Positions 1 through 7,220 of a stretch of DNA of 12,381 bases are shown in pieces. Made by a program: the position numbers and the translations under genes. Positions within the stretch are counted from its first letter, which is position 1. Each line of letters begins with the position of its first letter. The notes under the pieces are model-generated. The model had not been told where the DNA came from. It ran no database searches and saw only the letters and a list, made by a program, of their open reading frames with translations. This DNA is from Phycisphaerales bacterium UBA2421 (GTDB lineage Bacteria > Planctomycetota > Phycisphaerae > Tepidisphaerales > Tepidisphaeraceae): positions 1 to 12,381 of the forward strand of contig DDRH01000041.1 in NCBI GenBank assembly GCA_002343075.1, written 5' to 3'.

Positions 1-14
1 CGGCGGTTTTTGCC

Positions 15-75
15 GCTTCGCGGGCCGGGGCTACGGTCGGGGCTTCGCCCCTCCCTGCGCCCCGTCCCGCGAAGC
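15..75. repeat. Large GC-rich palindrome at the 5' end of the peroxidase frame
   Basis: Two 17-nt arms (15-31 and 59-75) are reverse complements at 16 of 17 positions; the only mismatch is at the eleventh base. Between them sits a smaller hairpin, GGGGC-TTC-GCCCC, at 39-51. The element lies directly before the in-frame stop (80-82) that closes the peroxidase frame upstream, where a signal peptide and the start of the enzyme would be expected. A REP-like or MITE-like dispersed element is likely, but only one copy is visible here, so mobility is inference. Confidence 0.65.
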
Positions 76-82
76 AGCGTAA

Positions 83-2044
83 GGTTCTACTCTCATAACA
101 AGTGGTACAGGAATTGGGGGCAGGTCAGAGGACTATCCCGATGGAACGGGCGGCACAATCATCTCCGATGCTGCCCGCGCCAACGCGCGTACGATCAGCA
201 ATACGCTCGGCGTTCAATCCACCAGCGTACCAAACAACCGTAATCTGAGTTCCTACATCTGGATGTGGGGTCAGTTTCTCACCCACGATCTTGATCTGGC
301 ATCCACAAGCAATGGATCTGGCGTCAACGGCGCCGCCAACATTGCCGTGGGTGCCGGGGATATCCTCGGGCCTAACCCAATTGCGATGACCCGTTCCAAC
401 TTTGTCACTCAAGGCGGCATCCGCGAGCAAGTCAACGGGATCACCGCGTACATCGATGCGTCCAATGTTTATGGTAGCGATGCCACGCGCGCAGCCGCCC
501 TACGCACCAACGGCGGCACCGGCGCGAAGCTCGTCACCAGCGCCAATAACCTTCCCGGCTTTAACACGGTCGGACTCGCAAACGACAACAGCGGCCCGAC
601 ACCGGCGAGCCAGCTGTTTCTTGCCGGCGACGTGCGCGCGAACGAAAACGTAACGCTCACGAGCATGCACACCGTCTTTGTCCGCGAGCACAATCGGCTC
701 GTTGACGTCATTTCGGCCCAGCAACCCTCCTTGAGCAACGAACAAAAGTACCAGCTCGCACGAAAGATCGTCGGTGCCGAGATGCAGGCGGTGACCTACA
801 ACGAGTTTCTTCCCGCACTGCTGGGCTCGGCCAACGCGCCCGCGGCGTCTGACTTTGCTTACAGCGGGCAGGTCAATGCGCAGATCACACAGTCGTTTGC
901 CGTTGCCGCGTTTCGATTTGGCCACACCACGCTCTCAAGCGAAATGCCCCGGGTTAAGAACGACGGGACCACAGAACTGCCCGTCTCGTTGGCAGGGGCG
1001 TTTTTTAACCCCAATCTGCTGACCAACAACCCCACGCTAGCTGAAGATCTGCTGCGTGGAGGTGCGACGCAAGTTGCTCAGGAAGTCGATCTGAAGTTCA
1101 TTGATGACATCCGCAACACACTCTTCGGCCCGTCCGGTGCCGGCGGGGCAGACCTCTTCGCGCTCAATACCCAACGCGGGCGCGATCATGGCCTCACTGA
1201 CTACCGACAACTCCGTCCGGCGTACAATCTTCCGGCCATCAACGGCTTTAACCAGATCCCAACAACGCCCGAGCTCCGCGCTGCCTTGCAAGCGCTTTAC
1301 GGCAACATTAACAACGTCGATGCGTACGTGGCGGGCCTAGCTGAGAATCATGTCCCCGGCGGCAGCCTCGGGCCGCTCTTTACAAACATCATTGCCAGTC
1401 AGTTCGAGAGGTTGCGCGACGGCGATCGGCTGTTTTATCTCAGCAACGCCGCCGGGCTTTACAATAACGGCGCGCTTCTGCCATCAATCGCGTCGATAAT
1501 TGATCTCAACACGATTCGACTGTCCGACATCATTGCCCTGAACACGGGGCTGACGAGCCTGCAAGCGCACGGGAACGTGTTTTTCGCGCTCAAGCCAGGA
1601 GATGTCAACCGTGATCAAGTCGTTAGCGGTGCCGACGTTAATGCCGTTCTTCGCGCAATAAGCGGCACACCCGCCTCGCCTAGCCTGCTTGATGTGAATG
1701 CCGACGGCACAATCAACCCCACGATCAATACTCCATCGAGTGATAGCGATCATCTCATCCGAACCCTCATCGGCACTGAATACGGCGACGCAACGCTTGA
1801 CGGGGCCGTCAATCTCAACGATTTCACGGCGCTGGCGTCGCGTTTCGGCAACACCGGCGGGTGGGCCACCGGGAACTTCAACAATGATCTTGTCGTAAAC
1901 CTGGACGATTTCACGCTGCTTGCGGCCAACTTTGGATTCCAAGCTGCCGGTGACGTGGCCAGCGTGACCGCCGTGCCCGAGCCAACGGCTTCAGGCTTTG
2001 TGTCACTAATGGGCGCGGCCAGCCTGATTCGACGCCGGAGATAG
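83..2044 (+). CDS. Animal-type heme peroxidase with dockerin-like repeats and PEP-CTERM tail; 5' end missing
   Basis: Secreted heme enzyme of the myeloperoxidase/peroxidasin family, expected to oxidise small substrates with H2O2. Homology-like sequence begins near base 130, but the frame has no ATG before 263 and a stop at 80-82, so the N-terminus and signal peptide are absent or disrupted; an ATG at 263 exists without a Shine-Dalgarno site. Counting residues from that ATG: distal His8 in QFLTHDLDL, catalytic Arg125 and Glu128 in GDVRANE, REHNRL at 141-146, proximal His221 in FRFGHTTL, and Asn302 in NTQRGRDHG. The Asp that normally precedes the distal His and esterifies heme is Thr7. Residues 446-560 carry dockerin-like calcium-loop segments (GDVNRDQVVSGADVN, LDVNADGTIN, GDATLDGAVNLNDF, FNNDLVVNLDDF). 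The C-terminus has VPEP at 571-574, a short hydrophobic helix and RRRR, a PEP-CTERM signal for exosortase. Family assignment is firm; intactness is doubtful. Confidence 0.88.
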   Translation, partial: GSTLITSGTGIGGRSEDYPDGTGGTIISDAARANARTISNTLGVQSTSVPNNRNLSSYIWMWGQFLTHDLDLASTSNGSGVNGAANIAVGAGDILGPNPIAMTRSNFVTQGGIREQVNGITAYIDASNVYGSDATRAAALRTNGGTGAKLVTSANNLPGFNTVGLANDNSGPTPASQLFLAGDVRANENVTLTSMHTVFVREHNRLVDVISAQQPSLSNEQKYQLARKIVGAEMQAVTYNEFLPALLGSANAPAASDFAYSGQVNAQITQSFAVAAFRFGHTTLSSEMPRVKNDGTTELPVSLAGAFFNPNLLTNNPTLAEDLLRGGATQVAQEVDLKFIDDIRNTLFGPSGAGGADLFALNTQRGRDHGLTDYRQLRPAYNLPAINGFNQIPTTPELRAALQALYGNINNVDAYVAGLAENHVPGGSLGPLFTNIIASQFERLRDGDRLFYLSNAAGLYNNGALLPSIASIIDLNTIRLSDIIALNTGLTSLQAHGNVFFALKPGDVNRDQVVSGADVNAVLRAISGTPASPSLLDVNADGTINPTINTPSSDSDHLIRTLIGTEYGDATLDGAVNLNDFTALASRFGNTGGWATGNFNNDLVVNLDDFTLLAANFGFQAAGDVASVTAVPEPTASGFVSLMGAASLIRRRR

Positions 2045-2089
2045 CCCCCTCCAGCAAGTTAGTGCCTACAGCCGCGAGTTTTTGTAAGA

Positions 2090-2680
2090 TCATTGCTTGT
2101 CGAGGCGAAAGTCGTTTGTAAGGGTTAGTCCATCGACCCGGCAACCCAACCGGCGAAGCCATCTGCCCGTCACCTGATTGCAGTTGTTGAACATCCAATA
2201 GTGCTCGTGGTCTTGTACGAAATGCATGTCGTATAATTCATTGTAACGATAGGTCGCGAATTGCCGTGCGAATCGTGCGTCAAGTTCCATCCGCAGCGCG
2301 TCAGCCCGGCGAGCGTCAACGGCGATGGGGATAAACTCAGCGTCGTAGCGGGTGAGCGGGACGCCGTTGTTGGACGGGTACTCGTTCGTCTGCAGGGTCG
2401 ATTGCATAACCCCGCCGAGTGAGCCGAGTGCCACAGGCCATCGCGTGTCGGGCACCGCAAACCATCGCCAGGCACCAAACGAATATTCACGAAAACGCCC
2501 CGCGCCGACCGGGAAAGCGATGCCGGAGTGCCGCGCATCGAGCTTCAAGAAAACGGTGGCGGGCGATTCGACGTGCGCCGGGGGCGTGACGATTCCCCCG
2601 AGACGGCAACCGCACAATATGAACGTGAATCCGCAGAGCAGAAGAAGTCGATGCAAATGCAGTCGGGCTGGAGATTCCAT
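2090..2680 (-). CDS. Small lipoprotein, DUF2459-like
   Basis: A 196-residue protein whose N-terminus is a lipoprotein signal: Arg/His-rich start, hydrophobic stretch, and lipobox ILCGC with Cys25 as the likely lipidated residue. It should therefore sit in an envelope membrane facing the periplasm. Conserved-looking points are H-S-G near residue 51, the aromatic run YSFGAWRWF, and FNNCNQVTGRWLRRLG near the C-terminus. The last resembles the NCN...ARWLRALG ending I recall from DUF2459 proteins, whose His and Cys residues suggest a papain-like or transferase fold; no activity can be assigned. It starts 30 bp after the proC stop on the same strand and could be co-transcribed. No clear Shine-Dalgarno is seen before the ATG. 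It converges on the peroxidase gene with a 45-bp gap and no obvious terminator. Confidence 0.7.
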   Translation of the reverse strand: MESPARLHLHRLLLLCGFTFILCGCRLGGIVTPPAHVESPATVFLKLDARHSGIAFPVGAGRFREYSFGAWRWFAVPDTRWPVALGSLGGVMQSTLQTNEYPSNNGVPLTRYDAEFIPIAVDARRADALRMELDARFARQFATYRYNELYDMHFVQDHEHYWMFNNCNQVTGRWLRRLGCRVDGLTLTNDFRLDKQ

Positions 2681-2710
2681 TGTATGGTGGGTCGGTGGCC
2701 GCGGGAGTGG

Positions 2711-3517
2711 CTATCTACCGAGTTCCCTGCCTCGCTGTTCAGCCGCCGCAATGGCCCTCTGAACGATTGTGCCAAGTTCGGCCTTATGAAAGACTTCCAG
2801 CGCCGCCTGAGTGGTGCCGCCGGGGCTGGTGACCTTTGCTCGCAGCTCGGCCGCAGAGTCGGTCGAAGCAGAGAGCATTTTGGCGGCCCCCGTGGCCGTT
2901 TGGACGACCAGTGCCTTGGCCTGCTCAGGCGAGAGTCCCAGTTCCACCGCGGCAGCGATCATGTTTTCCACAAGGTAAAAAAAGTACGCCGGCCCGCTCC
3001 CGCTCACCGCTGTCACAGCATCCATAAGCGGTTCTTCTACTTCGATCACCTTCGACGCCGACTGAAAAATTCCCCGCACGCGAGCTAAGTCGTCATCCGA
3101 AGCGTGCTGCCCTTTGCAAATCGCAGTTGCGCCCGTGCCATAGAGCATTGGGGTGTTTGGCATGACCCGCACAATGCGCCACGCTCTTGCTTCGCTCAAT
3201 TCCCGCGCGATAAATCCTGTGCTCAACCCCGCAGCGATGCTGACGATCAACTGCGAAGTTTGGAGGACGGCCTTCAAACTCGTCACCGCGCCGCCCATCA
3301 TTTGCGGCTTCGTGCAAAGCATCACGATCTTGGCGGCCGACGCTGCCTCGACATTGCTTGCAGAGGTGAAGATTCCCAACTGCTGGAAGAGGGCGAGCCG
3401 TTCTGACGAAGGGTCGGCAGCGATCAGGTCCGTCGCGTGGAAAAGCCCCGCAGAAATCACTCCTCGGGCAATGGCTTCGGCCATGTTGCCCGCGCCAATA
3501 AACGCGATCTGAGACAT
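2711..3517 (-). CDS. proC: Pyrroline-5-carboxylate reductase
   Basis: Catalyses the last step of proline synthesis, NAD(P)H-dependent reduction of 1-pyrroline-5-carboxylate to L-proline, in the cytoplasm. The 268 residues match the usual family length. The N-terminus is a Rossmann nucleotide-binding motif, FIGAGNMAEAI (residues 6-16). Further family marks are CTKPQ (68-72), VMPNTP (118-123), the substrate-binding signature AVSGSGPAYFF (170-180) and TSPGGTT (230-236). The start ATG at 3517 is supported by the immediate Rossmann motif; the Shine-Dalgarno is weak. The next minus-strand gene, a lipoprotein, follows after 30 bp, while the upstream gene ends 105 bp before it, so proC may head a two-gene unit. 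All expected motifs are present and nothing looks degraded. Confidence 0.97.
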   Translation of the reverse strand: MSQIAFIGAGNMAEAIARGVISAGLFHATDLIAADPSSERLALFQQLGIFTSASNVEAASAAKIVMLCTKPQMMGGAVTSLKAVLQTSQLIVSIAAGLSTGFIARELSEARAWRIVRVMPNTPMLYGTGATAICKGQHASDDDLARVRGIFQSASKVIEVEEPLMDAVTAVSGSGPAYFFYLVENMIAAAVELGLSPEQAKALVVQTATGAAKMLSASTDSAAELRAKVTSPGGTTQAALEVFHKAELGTIVQRAIAAAEQRGRELGR

Positions 3518-3622
3518 TCCCGAGATGATACAGTTCTCACGGTTCGAATAGAAACAAGCGAGACGCCCGACCGATGAATCGAGAGGTGCTTCAGAGGACG
3601 CAAGGCTGAGGGGCAGCGTGCG

Positions 3623-4327
3623 CTATTCGACACTGCGCCCCAGAGCCTCATGTACACTGCGCGGAGCACGCACGATGAGATTGCCCTGGAAAAATCGAAT
3701 GGAGGCACTGCCGCCGTTGTCCTGCCACACGTCAGGTTGGATAGTCTCGACGATAAGATCGATGAGTTCCGCCGCTCGCTCGTCGCGGGTTCGCGGTTGA
3801 TCGTCCTCTCCTCCTCCACCGCCGCCGAAAAGCCCGCCGCCTCCACCGCCGCCGCGTCCGGCAGACTGTTGGGCCTGCAGGTTGAAATCGGGTGCGTTGT
3901 CGAAATCGGGCACTTCCAAAAGAAGGTCTTGCACAGGGTAAACTACGGTCACCATTTCCTGATCGGCAATCTCTCGCGTTGTGATCTCGAGCACACCATC
4001 GGCCGCGAAGAATGAGAGCGTGTCCGCACCACCCGCCGCTTCCGTCAAAATCAGGCTCAGCACTTTCCGCAGCGATGCACCGCGCAGCCGGAGGTTCACT
4101 GGCGTGTCTTTACTGATGCCGGCACCTTCCAACGCCGCCCAGTTGACGTGGATGTTCGCTGATGACGAGTCGCGCAGGAATTCTATCGCGTCGCTCAGCG
4201 CGACGTTGCTTAGATTGAGATCGGGTAACTTTCTCGCCAGCGCAATCCTTGGGCTGGCAACTGGCTGCGCAACCGCGGCGGTCATGGCTCCCACCAACAA
4301 CAGCGAACAGGCGATCCGGATTATCAT
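3623..4327 (-). CDS. Periplasmic protein with secretin N-domain-like (STN) region and Gly-rich linker
   Basis: A 234-residue exported protein. The start is taken as the ATG at 4327 because AAGGAG lies 7 nt upstream; a TTG two codons earlier is too close to that site. Residues 1-20 form a signal peptide ending near AVAQ. Residues 35-120 (PDLNLSNVALSDAIEFLRD, then VNLRLRGASLRKVLSLIL) resemble the secretin/TonB short N-terminal fold found at the N-terminus of GspD and TonB receptors. A VYPVQDLLLEVPDFDNAP stretch leads to a glycine-rich linker (158-173) and a second module, ELIDLIVETIQPDVW...GNLIVRAP (187-222). I associate this architecture with planctomycete proteins annotated as secretin-like or type II/III secretion-related. 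It lacks the beta-barrel of a true secretin, so it cannot form a pore by itself. Role unknown, perhaps a periplasmic binding or scaffold protein. Confidence 0.82.
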   Translation of the reverse strand: MIIRIACSLLLVGAMTAAVAQPVASPRIALARKLPDLNLSNVALSDAIEFLRDSSSANIHVNWAALEGAGISKDTPVNLRLRGASLRKVLSLILTEAAGGADTLSFFAADGVLEITTREIADQEMVTVVYPVQDLLLEVPDFDNAPDFNLQAQQSAGRGGGGGGGLFGGGGGGEDDQPRTRDERAAELIDLIVETIQPDVWQDNGGSASIRFFQGNLIVRAPRSVHEALGRSVE

Positions 4328-4467
4328 GCTCAAGCTCCTTTACTTTAGCGGTGCAGACAATTCGGACGCTGCACGGTTAGCGGGCAACTTCAATTTTCTG
4401 CGGCGGGGACCACGTACCTCGCCGACCGCCTCGTCAAATGCCGCTCAATCGGCGGCAGGGGACCGAT

Positions 4468-4701
4468 CTATTGAGGCCCTGCCTTTGCTTCGGTGGCTGA
4501 GCCCTCTAGCTTGCGAGGGGTTGACGCCTCCTCGACTTCATCTTCCACGCCTTTAAGGCCTTTCTTAAACTCCACGATGCTCCTGCCCAGACTTCGGCCG
4601 ACTTCCGGCAACCGCTTGCCGAATAGCAGAAGTCCAAGCCCACCGAGGAGGATCATCTCAAACATGCCAAAATTCTGGAGAAACGCGAGCGGGAACGTCA
4701 T
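4468..4701 (-). CDS. tatA: Sec-independent translocase subunit TatA/TatE
   Basis: Pore-forming subunit of the twin-arginine translocase, which exports folded proteins across the cytoplasmic membrane. The protein has a single N-terminal membrane helix (about residues 14-28) carrying an acidic Glu15, then the TatA hallmark FGKRLPE, an amphipathic helix (LPEVGRSLGRSIVEFKKGLKG) and a charged C-terminal tail. Its length of about 77 residues is normal. The start is set at the ATG at 4701, with AAGGTG 6 nt upstream; a GTG at 4710 is also in frame and would add three residues (Val, Ala, Leu). No tatB or tatC is adjacent, which is common outside proteobacteria. TatA is preferred over TatB because of the FGKRLPE motif and short length. 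Confidence 0.93.
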   Translation of the reverse strand: MTFPLAFLQNFGMFEMILLGGLGLLLFGKRLPEVGRSLGRSIVEFKKGLKGVEDEVEEASTPRKLEGSATEAKAGPQ

Positions 4702-4739
4702 CAGGGCCACCTTTCAACTCACATACAATCACAGCCAAG

Positions 4740-4756
4740 ACTAATCCATTATATCG
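4740..4756 (-). promoter_or_regulatory. Possible tatA promoter (-10 box)
   Basis: Read on the minus strand, the AT-rich gap between the pseudouridine synthase gene and tatA contains a perfect TATAAT (4748-4753). Transcription from about 4741 would give a 5' leader of roughly 40 nt ending in the tatA Shine-Dalgarno. No convincing -35 hexamer is found 16-18 bp upstream, so this is a weak prediction. Confidence 0.4.
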
Positions 4757-4775
4757 TCTTATCAGCAAAAGGTTT

Positions 4776-5846
4776 CTACTGAGGCGACAATATTGCCTGT
4801 AACGAGACAAAATCGGGGGGCAGGGGTGCTGAGAGGCTCATGTTCTCCAGGCTGACCGGGTGTACGAACGCGATCTCAAATGCGTGTAACGCTTGTCGGT
4901 CAAATCGAAAGCCGTTCTCCGAGGTTAGAATGCGCCCGCCGTACATCGTATCTCCCACCATCGGGTGGCCGAGTGCCGCCATATGCACCCTCAGCTGATG
5001 CGTTCGGCCTGTTTTTGGCCACAGCTTGACCAATGAAAACCTCCCGACCGGCACCGGGCCGGCATTCTGGTCGCTGGCATGCTCGCCGAGGTCGAATGCC
5101 AGCCCTGCGGGCGCGTCAAACACCTGTTGAATCTCATATCGAGTGATCGCGGGCTTCCCGCCGTGCTCGATCTTTCGAATGGCCTGCTTCTCGCGCACCC
5201 GCCGGTCCTGGCCGATCGGCAGGTTGATCTCATCTGCGCGGAGTGCCGGCACGCCGTGAATGATGGCCATGTAAGTTTTTTGGATTGTCCGATTCTCGAA
5301 CTGCCTCGCCAGCCGCCAATGAGCCTCGTCTGCCTTGGCCACCAGCATGATGCCCGTTGTGTTACGGTCGAGCCGATGCAATATTCCCGGCCGCCAGTTG
5401 CCATTCACTGTGCTCCAATTCTTTCCGTAGTGCACCAGTCCGTTCACCAGCGTCCCCGACCAACGCCCGCGCGCCGGATGCACAATCAGGTTGGTTTGCT
5501 TGTTCAACGCCAGGAAATACTCATCTTCGTAAACGATATCGAGCGGAATTGGTTCGGGAATCAGCTCATTCACAGGTTCCGGCGGGGCCGCCATCTCGAT
5601 CACGTCACCATTGCACGGCTTGTAGGATGATTTGGTCGTCTTTCCGTTGACCCAGACAAATCCCTCTTTAATCACCTGCTGCACCGCATTGCGCGACATG
5701 TAACCAACGCGATCGACCAGGTACTGGTCAATTCGACGGGTGAGATCCTTCGTCACCTTCCACTTGAAACGAACCGTCTCGGATTCATCCTGATCCTCAG
5801 GTGAATCGATCGGAACGAGCGGCTGATCTGGGGTGGGCTCGGTCAT
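4776..5846 (-). CDS. RluA-family 23S rRNA pseudouridine synthase (RluC/RluD type)
   Basis: Converts specific uridines to pseudouridine in large-subunit rRNA; the RluD branch acts on helix 69. Numbering from the ATG at 5846 (an in-frame GTG lies just before it at 5849), an acidic N-terminal tail of about 25 residues is followed by an S4 RNA-binding domain (about 30-85, containing MSRNAVQQVIKEGFVWVNG). The catalytic domain contains the signature GILHRLDRNTTGIMLVAK, with the nucleophile Asp160, and the later motif GRTHQLRVHMAALGHPMVGD. The 356 residues are slightly longer than usual RluD because of the tail and an insertion around DLGEHASDQNAGPVP. The Shine-Dalgarno is weak. tatA lies 75 bp downstream on the same strand and appears to have its own -10 box. 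RluC and RluD cannot be separated here. Confidence 0.93.
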   Translation of the reverse strand: MTEPTPDQPLVPIDSPEDQDESETVRFKWKVTKDLTRRIDQYLVDRVGYMSRNAVQQVIKEGFVWVNGKTTKSSYKPCNGDVIEMAAPPEPVNELIPEPIPLDIVYEDEYFLALNKQTNLIVHPARGRWSGTLVNGLVHYGKNWSTVNGNWRPGILHRLDRNTTGIMLVAKADEAHWRLARQFENRTIQKTYMAIIHGVPALRADEINLPIGQDRRVREKQAIRKIEHGGKPAITRYEIQQVFDAPAGLAFDLGEHASDQNAGPVPVGRFSLVKLWPKTGRTHQLRVHMAALGHPMVGDTMYGGRILTSENGFRFDRQALHAFEIAFVHPVSLENMSLSAPLPPDFVSLQAILSPQ

Positions 5847-5945
5847 CACTCGAGTGCAGGTTAACGCTGATCCCGGCAGATGGGAAACCCCGATCCCACT
5901 CCCGGCTCACCGCTATCAGCTATCAACGACCACTCAACCACCCAC

Positions 5946-7019
5946 TCACGCCGCTTCGAGCAATCCCGCCGTGGCGCGCATCGGCTGCGCTTCGATCTCC
6001 CGCGACAGGTCATACTTACCGCCGCCCACCATCGGCGTGGAATTTACCCGCTCCAGCCAGCGATCGCGCAGTTCCCGTGCCGCTGCTTCATATTGCGGGT
6101 CGTGCTTCACTTTGGCTGCTGCCGATCGCGGCGCGCCGGCTTCTTTGGTCGGAGCATCCCCCTCGACCGCAAACCGCAACCCGCCGTTGCTTGCCAGTCG
6201 CAATCGCTCGGCCGGAATGATCAACCTTTTCGGCCGCGGTCCCGGCAATGCGCGGCGGTTCGGCGTTGCGGCCTCGGTCAGTTGCGGCATGCCTGGAAGC
6301 AGCAGGGGCTTGGCATCGCTCCAGTGTGTGCCCGGCGGAATGGGTAGTACGATCCGATCTTCACGAATCGCTCCGCCGGTCGTCTTGCTCGGAAACCACC
6401 ACGGCGTCCCGCCACGCTTCACATCGCCGGTATCGCCGGAGCAAATCCGCTTCTGCCAGAAGATATGCACGCGCGGCGCGCTTTTCCCCGACGCGTCCTT
6501 GCCCTTCGTACGGCTGCCGGCGCGGAACGCCAGTGGCACAAAGCCCATCGCTTCCCAGAAGTGATTGGCTGCAATATCCTGCGCGCACCAGCAGCAATAC
6601 AGCCTGCACCCGTACGCGCTTCGCGCAAACTGCGCCTTGAGCAACGCCGCCCCAATCAACCCGCGCTGCACACCCGGCGACACGTTCAACTGATAAATGA
6701 TCCCCACATCGTCCCGCTTGAAATACTGATCGTTGCCGATCAGATAGCCGACGCGCTCCTGAGGTGGAATGGCCGTCTCGCCCATGTCTTCCGCCGAACA
6801 TGGGCGCGACGCCCATGCGACGAGAACATGCCCCAGCTTAATCTTCCCCGCAAACGTCGCCGTCGGCATCCAACCCACCTGCCGCGTGTGCAGCTTCTGC
6901 AGCGAATCGATAAACGGAATATCATCCATCGTCCCCGGACGAATGCGAATCGGCACGCGCGGCGACGGAAGCACCCGCGGCAACCCCACCGACGATGACG
7001 CAATAACCAGCTCGCCCAT
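5946..7019 (-). CDS. GNAT-type acetyltransferase, with an in-frame repeat insertion
   Basis: A 357-residue protein with an N-terminal acetyltransferase fold: IRIRPGTMDDIPFI (25-37) as the first strand and helix, IIYQLNVSPGVQRGLIGAALL (107-127) as the acetyl-CoA-binding motif A, and ANHFWEAMGFVPLAF (151-165) as motif B. The C-terminal half (WWFPSKTTGGAIREDRIVLPIPPGTHWSDAKP and beyond) is unfamiliar. The start at 7019 has GAGGTG 5 nt upstream. An ATG further upstream would read through intergenic repeats and is rejected. Residues about 69-87 (WASRPCSAEDMGETAIPP...) interrupt an otherwise natural join between HVLVA and ERVGYLIGND, and coincide with a palindromic repeat in the DNA. A second possible insert lies at 170-182. 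Substrate unknown; the two unknown genes upstream may belong with it. Confidence 0.75.
   Translation of the reverse strand: MGELVIASSSVGLPRVLPSPRVPIRIRPGTMDDIPFIDSLQKLHTRQVGWMPTATFAGKIKLGHVLVAWASRPCSAEDMGETAIPPQERVGYLIGNDQYFKRDDVGIIYQLNVSPGVQRGLIGAALLKAQFARSAYGCRLYCCWCAQDIAANHFWEAMGFVPLAFRAGSRTKGKDASGKSAPRVHIFWQKRICSGDTGDVKRGGTPWWFPSKTTGGAIREDRIVLPIPPGTHWSDAKPLLLPGMPQLTEAATPNRRALPGPRPKRLIIPAERLRLASNGGLRFAVEGDAPTKEAGAPRSAAAKVKHDPQYEAAARELRDRWLERVNSTPMVGGGKYDLSREIEAQPMRATAGLLEAA
6779..6817. repeat. Three-armed palindromic repeat inside the acetyltransferase gene
   Basis: Arm 1 CGCCCATGT (6779-6787) and arm 2 ACATGGGCG (6798-6806) are perfect reverse complements with a 10-nt loop. Arm 2 also pairs with arm 3 CGCCCATG (6810-6817) across a 3-nt loop. 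Arms 1 and 3 thus compete for arm 2. The plus-strand translation contains HGRDAHATR, a peptide I recall as a recurrent spurious product of dispersed repeats in planctomycete and verrucomicrobial genomes; that recollection is unchecked. Confidence 0.65.
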
Positions 7020-7027
7020 GACCACAC

Positions 7028-7214
7028 CTCTCAATTTAACCGCCGATGAACGCGGATGAACGCAGATCAGAAAAGTGAACCACGAAGCACCCGAAGCACA
7101 CCCCGAAGCACACGAAGAACAGAAAGAATTGTCTTGAACAAAATCTCTTCGTGTCTTCGCGCTCTTGGTGTTTAACAACCCTCTCTTCGTGCCTTGGTGC
7201 TCTTAGTGGTTAAC
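7028..7214. repeat. Intergenic cluster of degenerate direct and inverted repeats
   Basis: The gap before the acetyltransferase gene is built of repeats. At 7042-7064 GATGAACGC occurs twice in tandem. At 7077-7122 there are iterated CGAAGCAC-like units. Two 33-bp direct copies follow at 7144-7176 and 7182-7214, identical at 28 of 33 positions; each is in inverted orientation to the 7077-7122 block (CACGAAG versus CTTCGTG). Short low-GC sequence at 7120-7143 forms the turn. Such CACGAAG and GATGAACGC families are, from recollection, widespread non-coding repeats in environmental bacteria. No gene is supported here. Confidence 0.7.
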
Positions 7215-7220
7215 CCCGCG

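Noticed and set aside
96..105. TAACAAGTGG shared between the left end and the tracrRNA (12146-12155)
   Set aside because: The identity stops after ten bases, and the left copy is inside the peroxidase reading frame. With this many words in 12 kb such a match is expected by chance.
10..243. 77-codon plus-strand frame at the left end
   Set aside because: It overlaps the palindrome and the out-of-frame part of the peroxidase; the peptide is Arg-rich and the peroxidase-like residues are in a different frame.
2528..3088. Plus-strand 186-codon frame
   Set aside because: It is antisense to proC and the lipoprotein gene, and its translation has no family features, while both minus-strand genes have clear motifs.
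4439..4457. TGCCGC/GCGGCA hairpin downstream of tatA as a terminator
   Set aside because: The stem is only 6 bp with a 7-nt loop, and only three Ts follow on the minus strand, too weak to call.
7020..7178. N-terminal extension of the acetyltransferase to a start at 7178
   Set aside because: The extra 53 residues translate the intergenic repeats and look non-protein-like (Ser/Cys-rich). The ATG at 7019 has a good Shine-Dalgarno site and leads straight into the GNAT fold.
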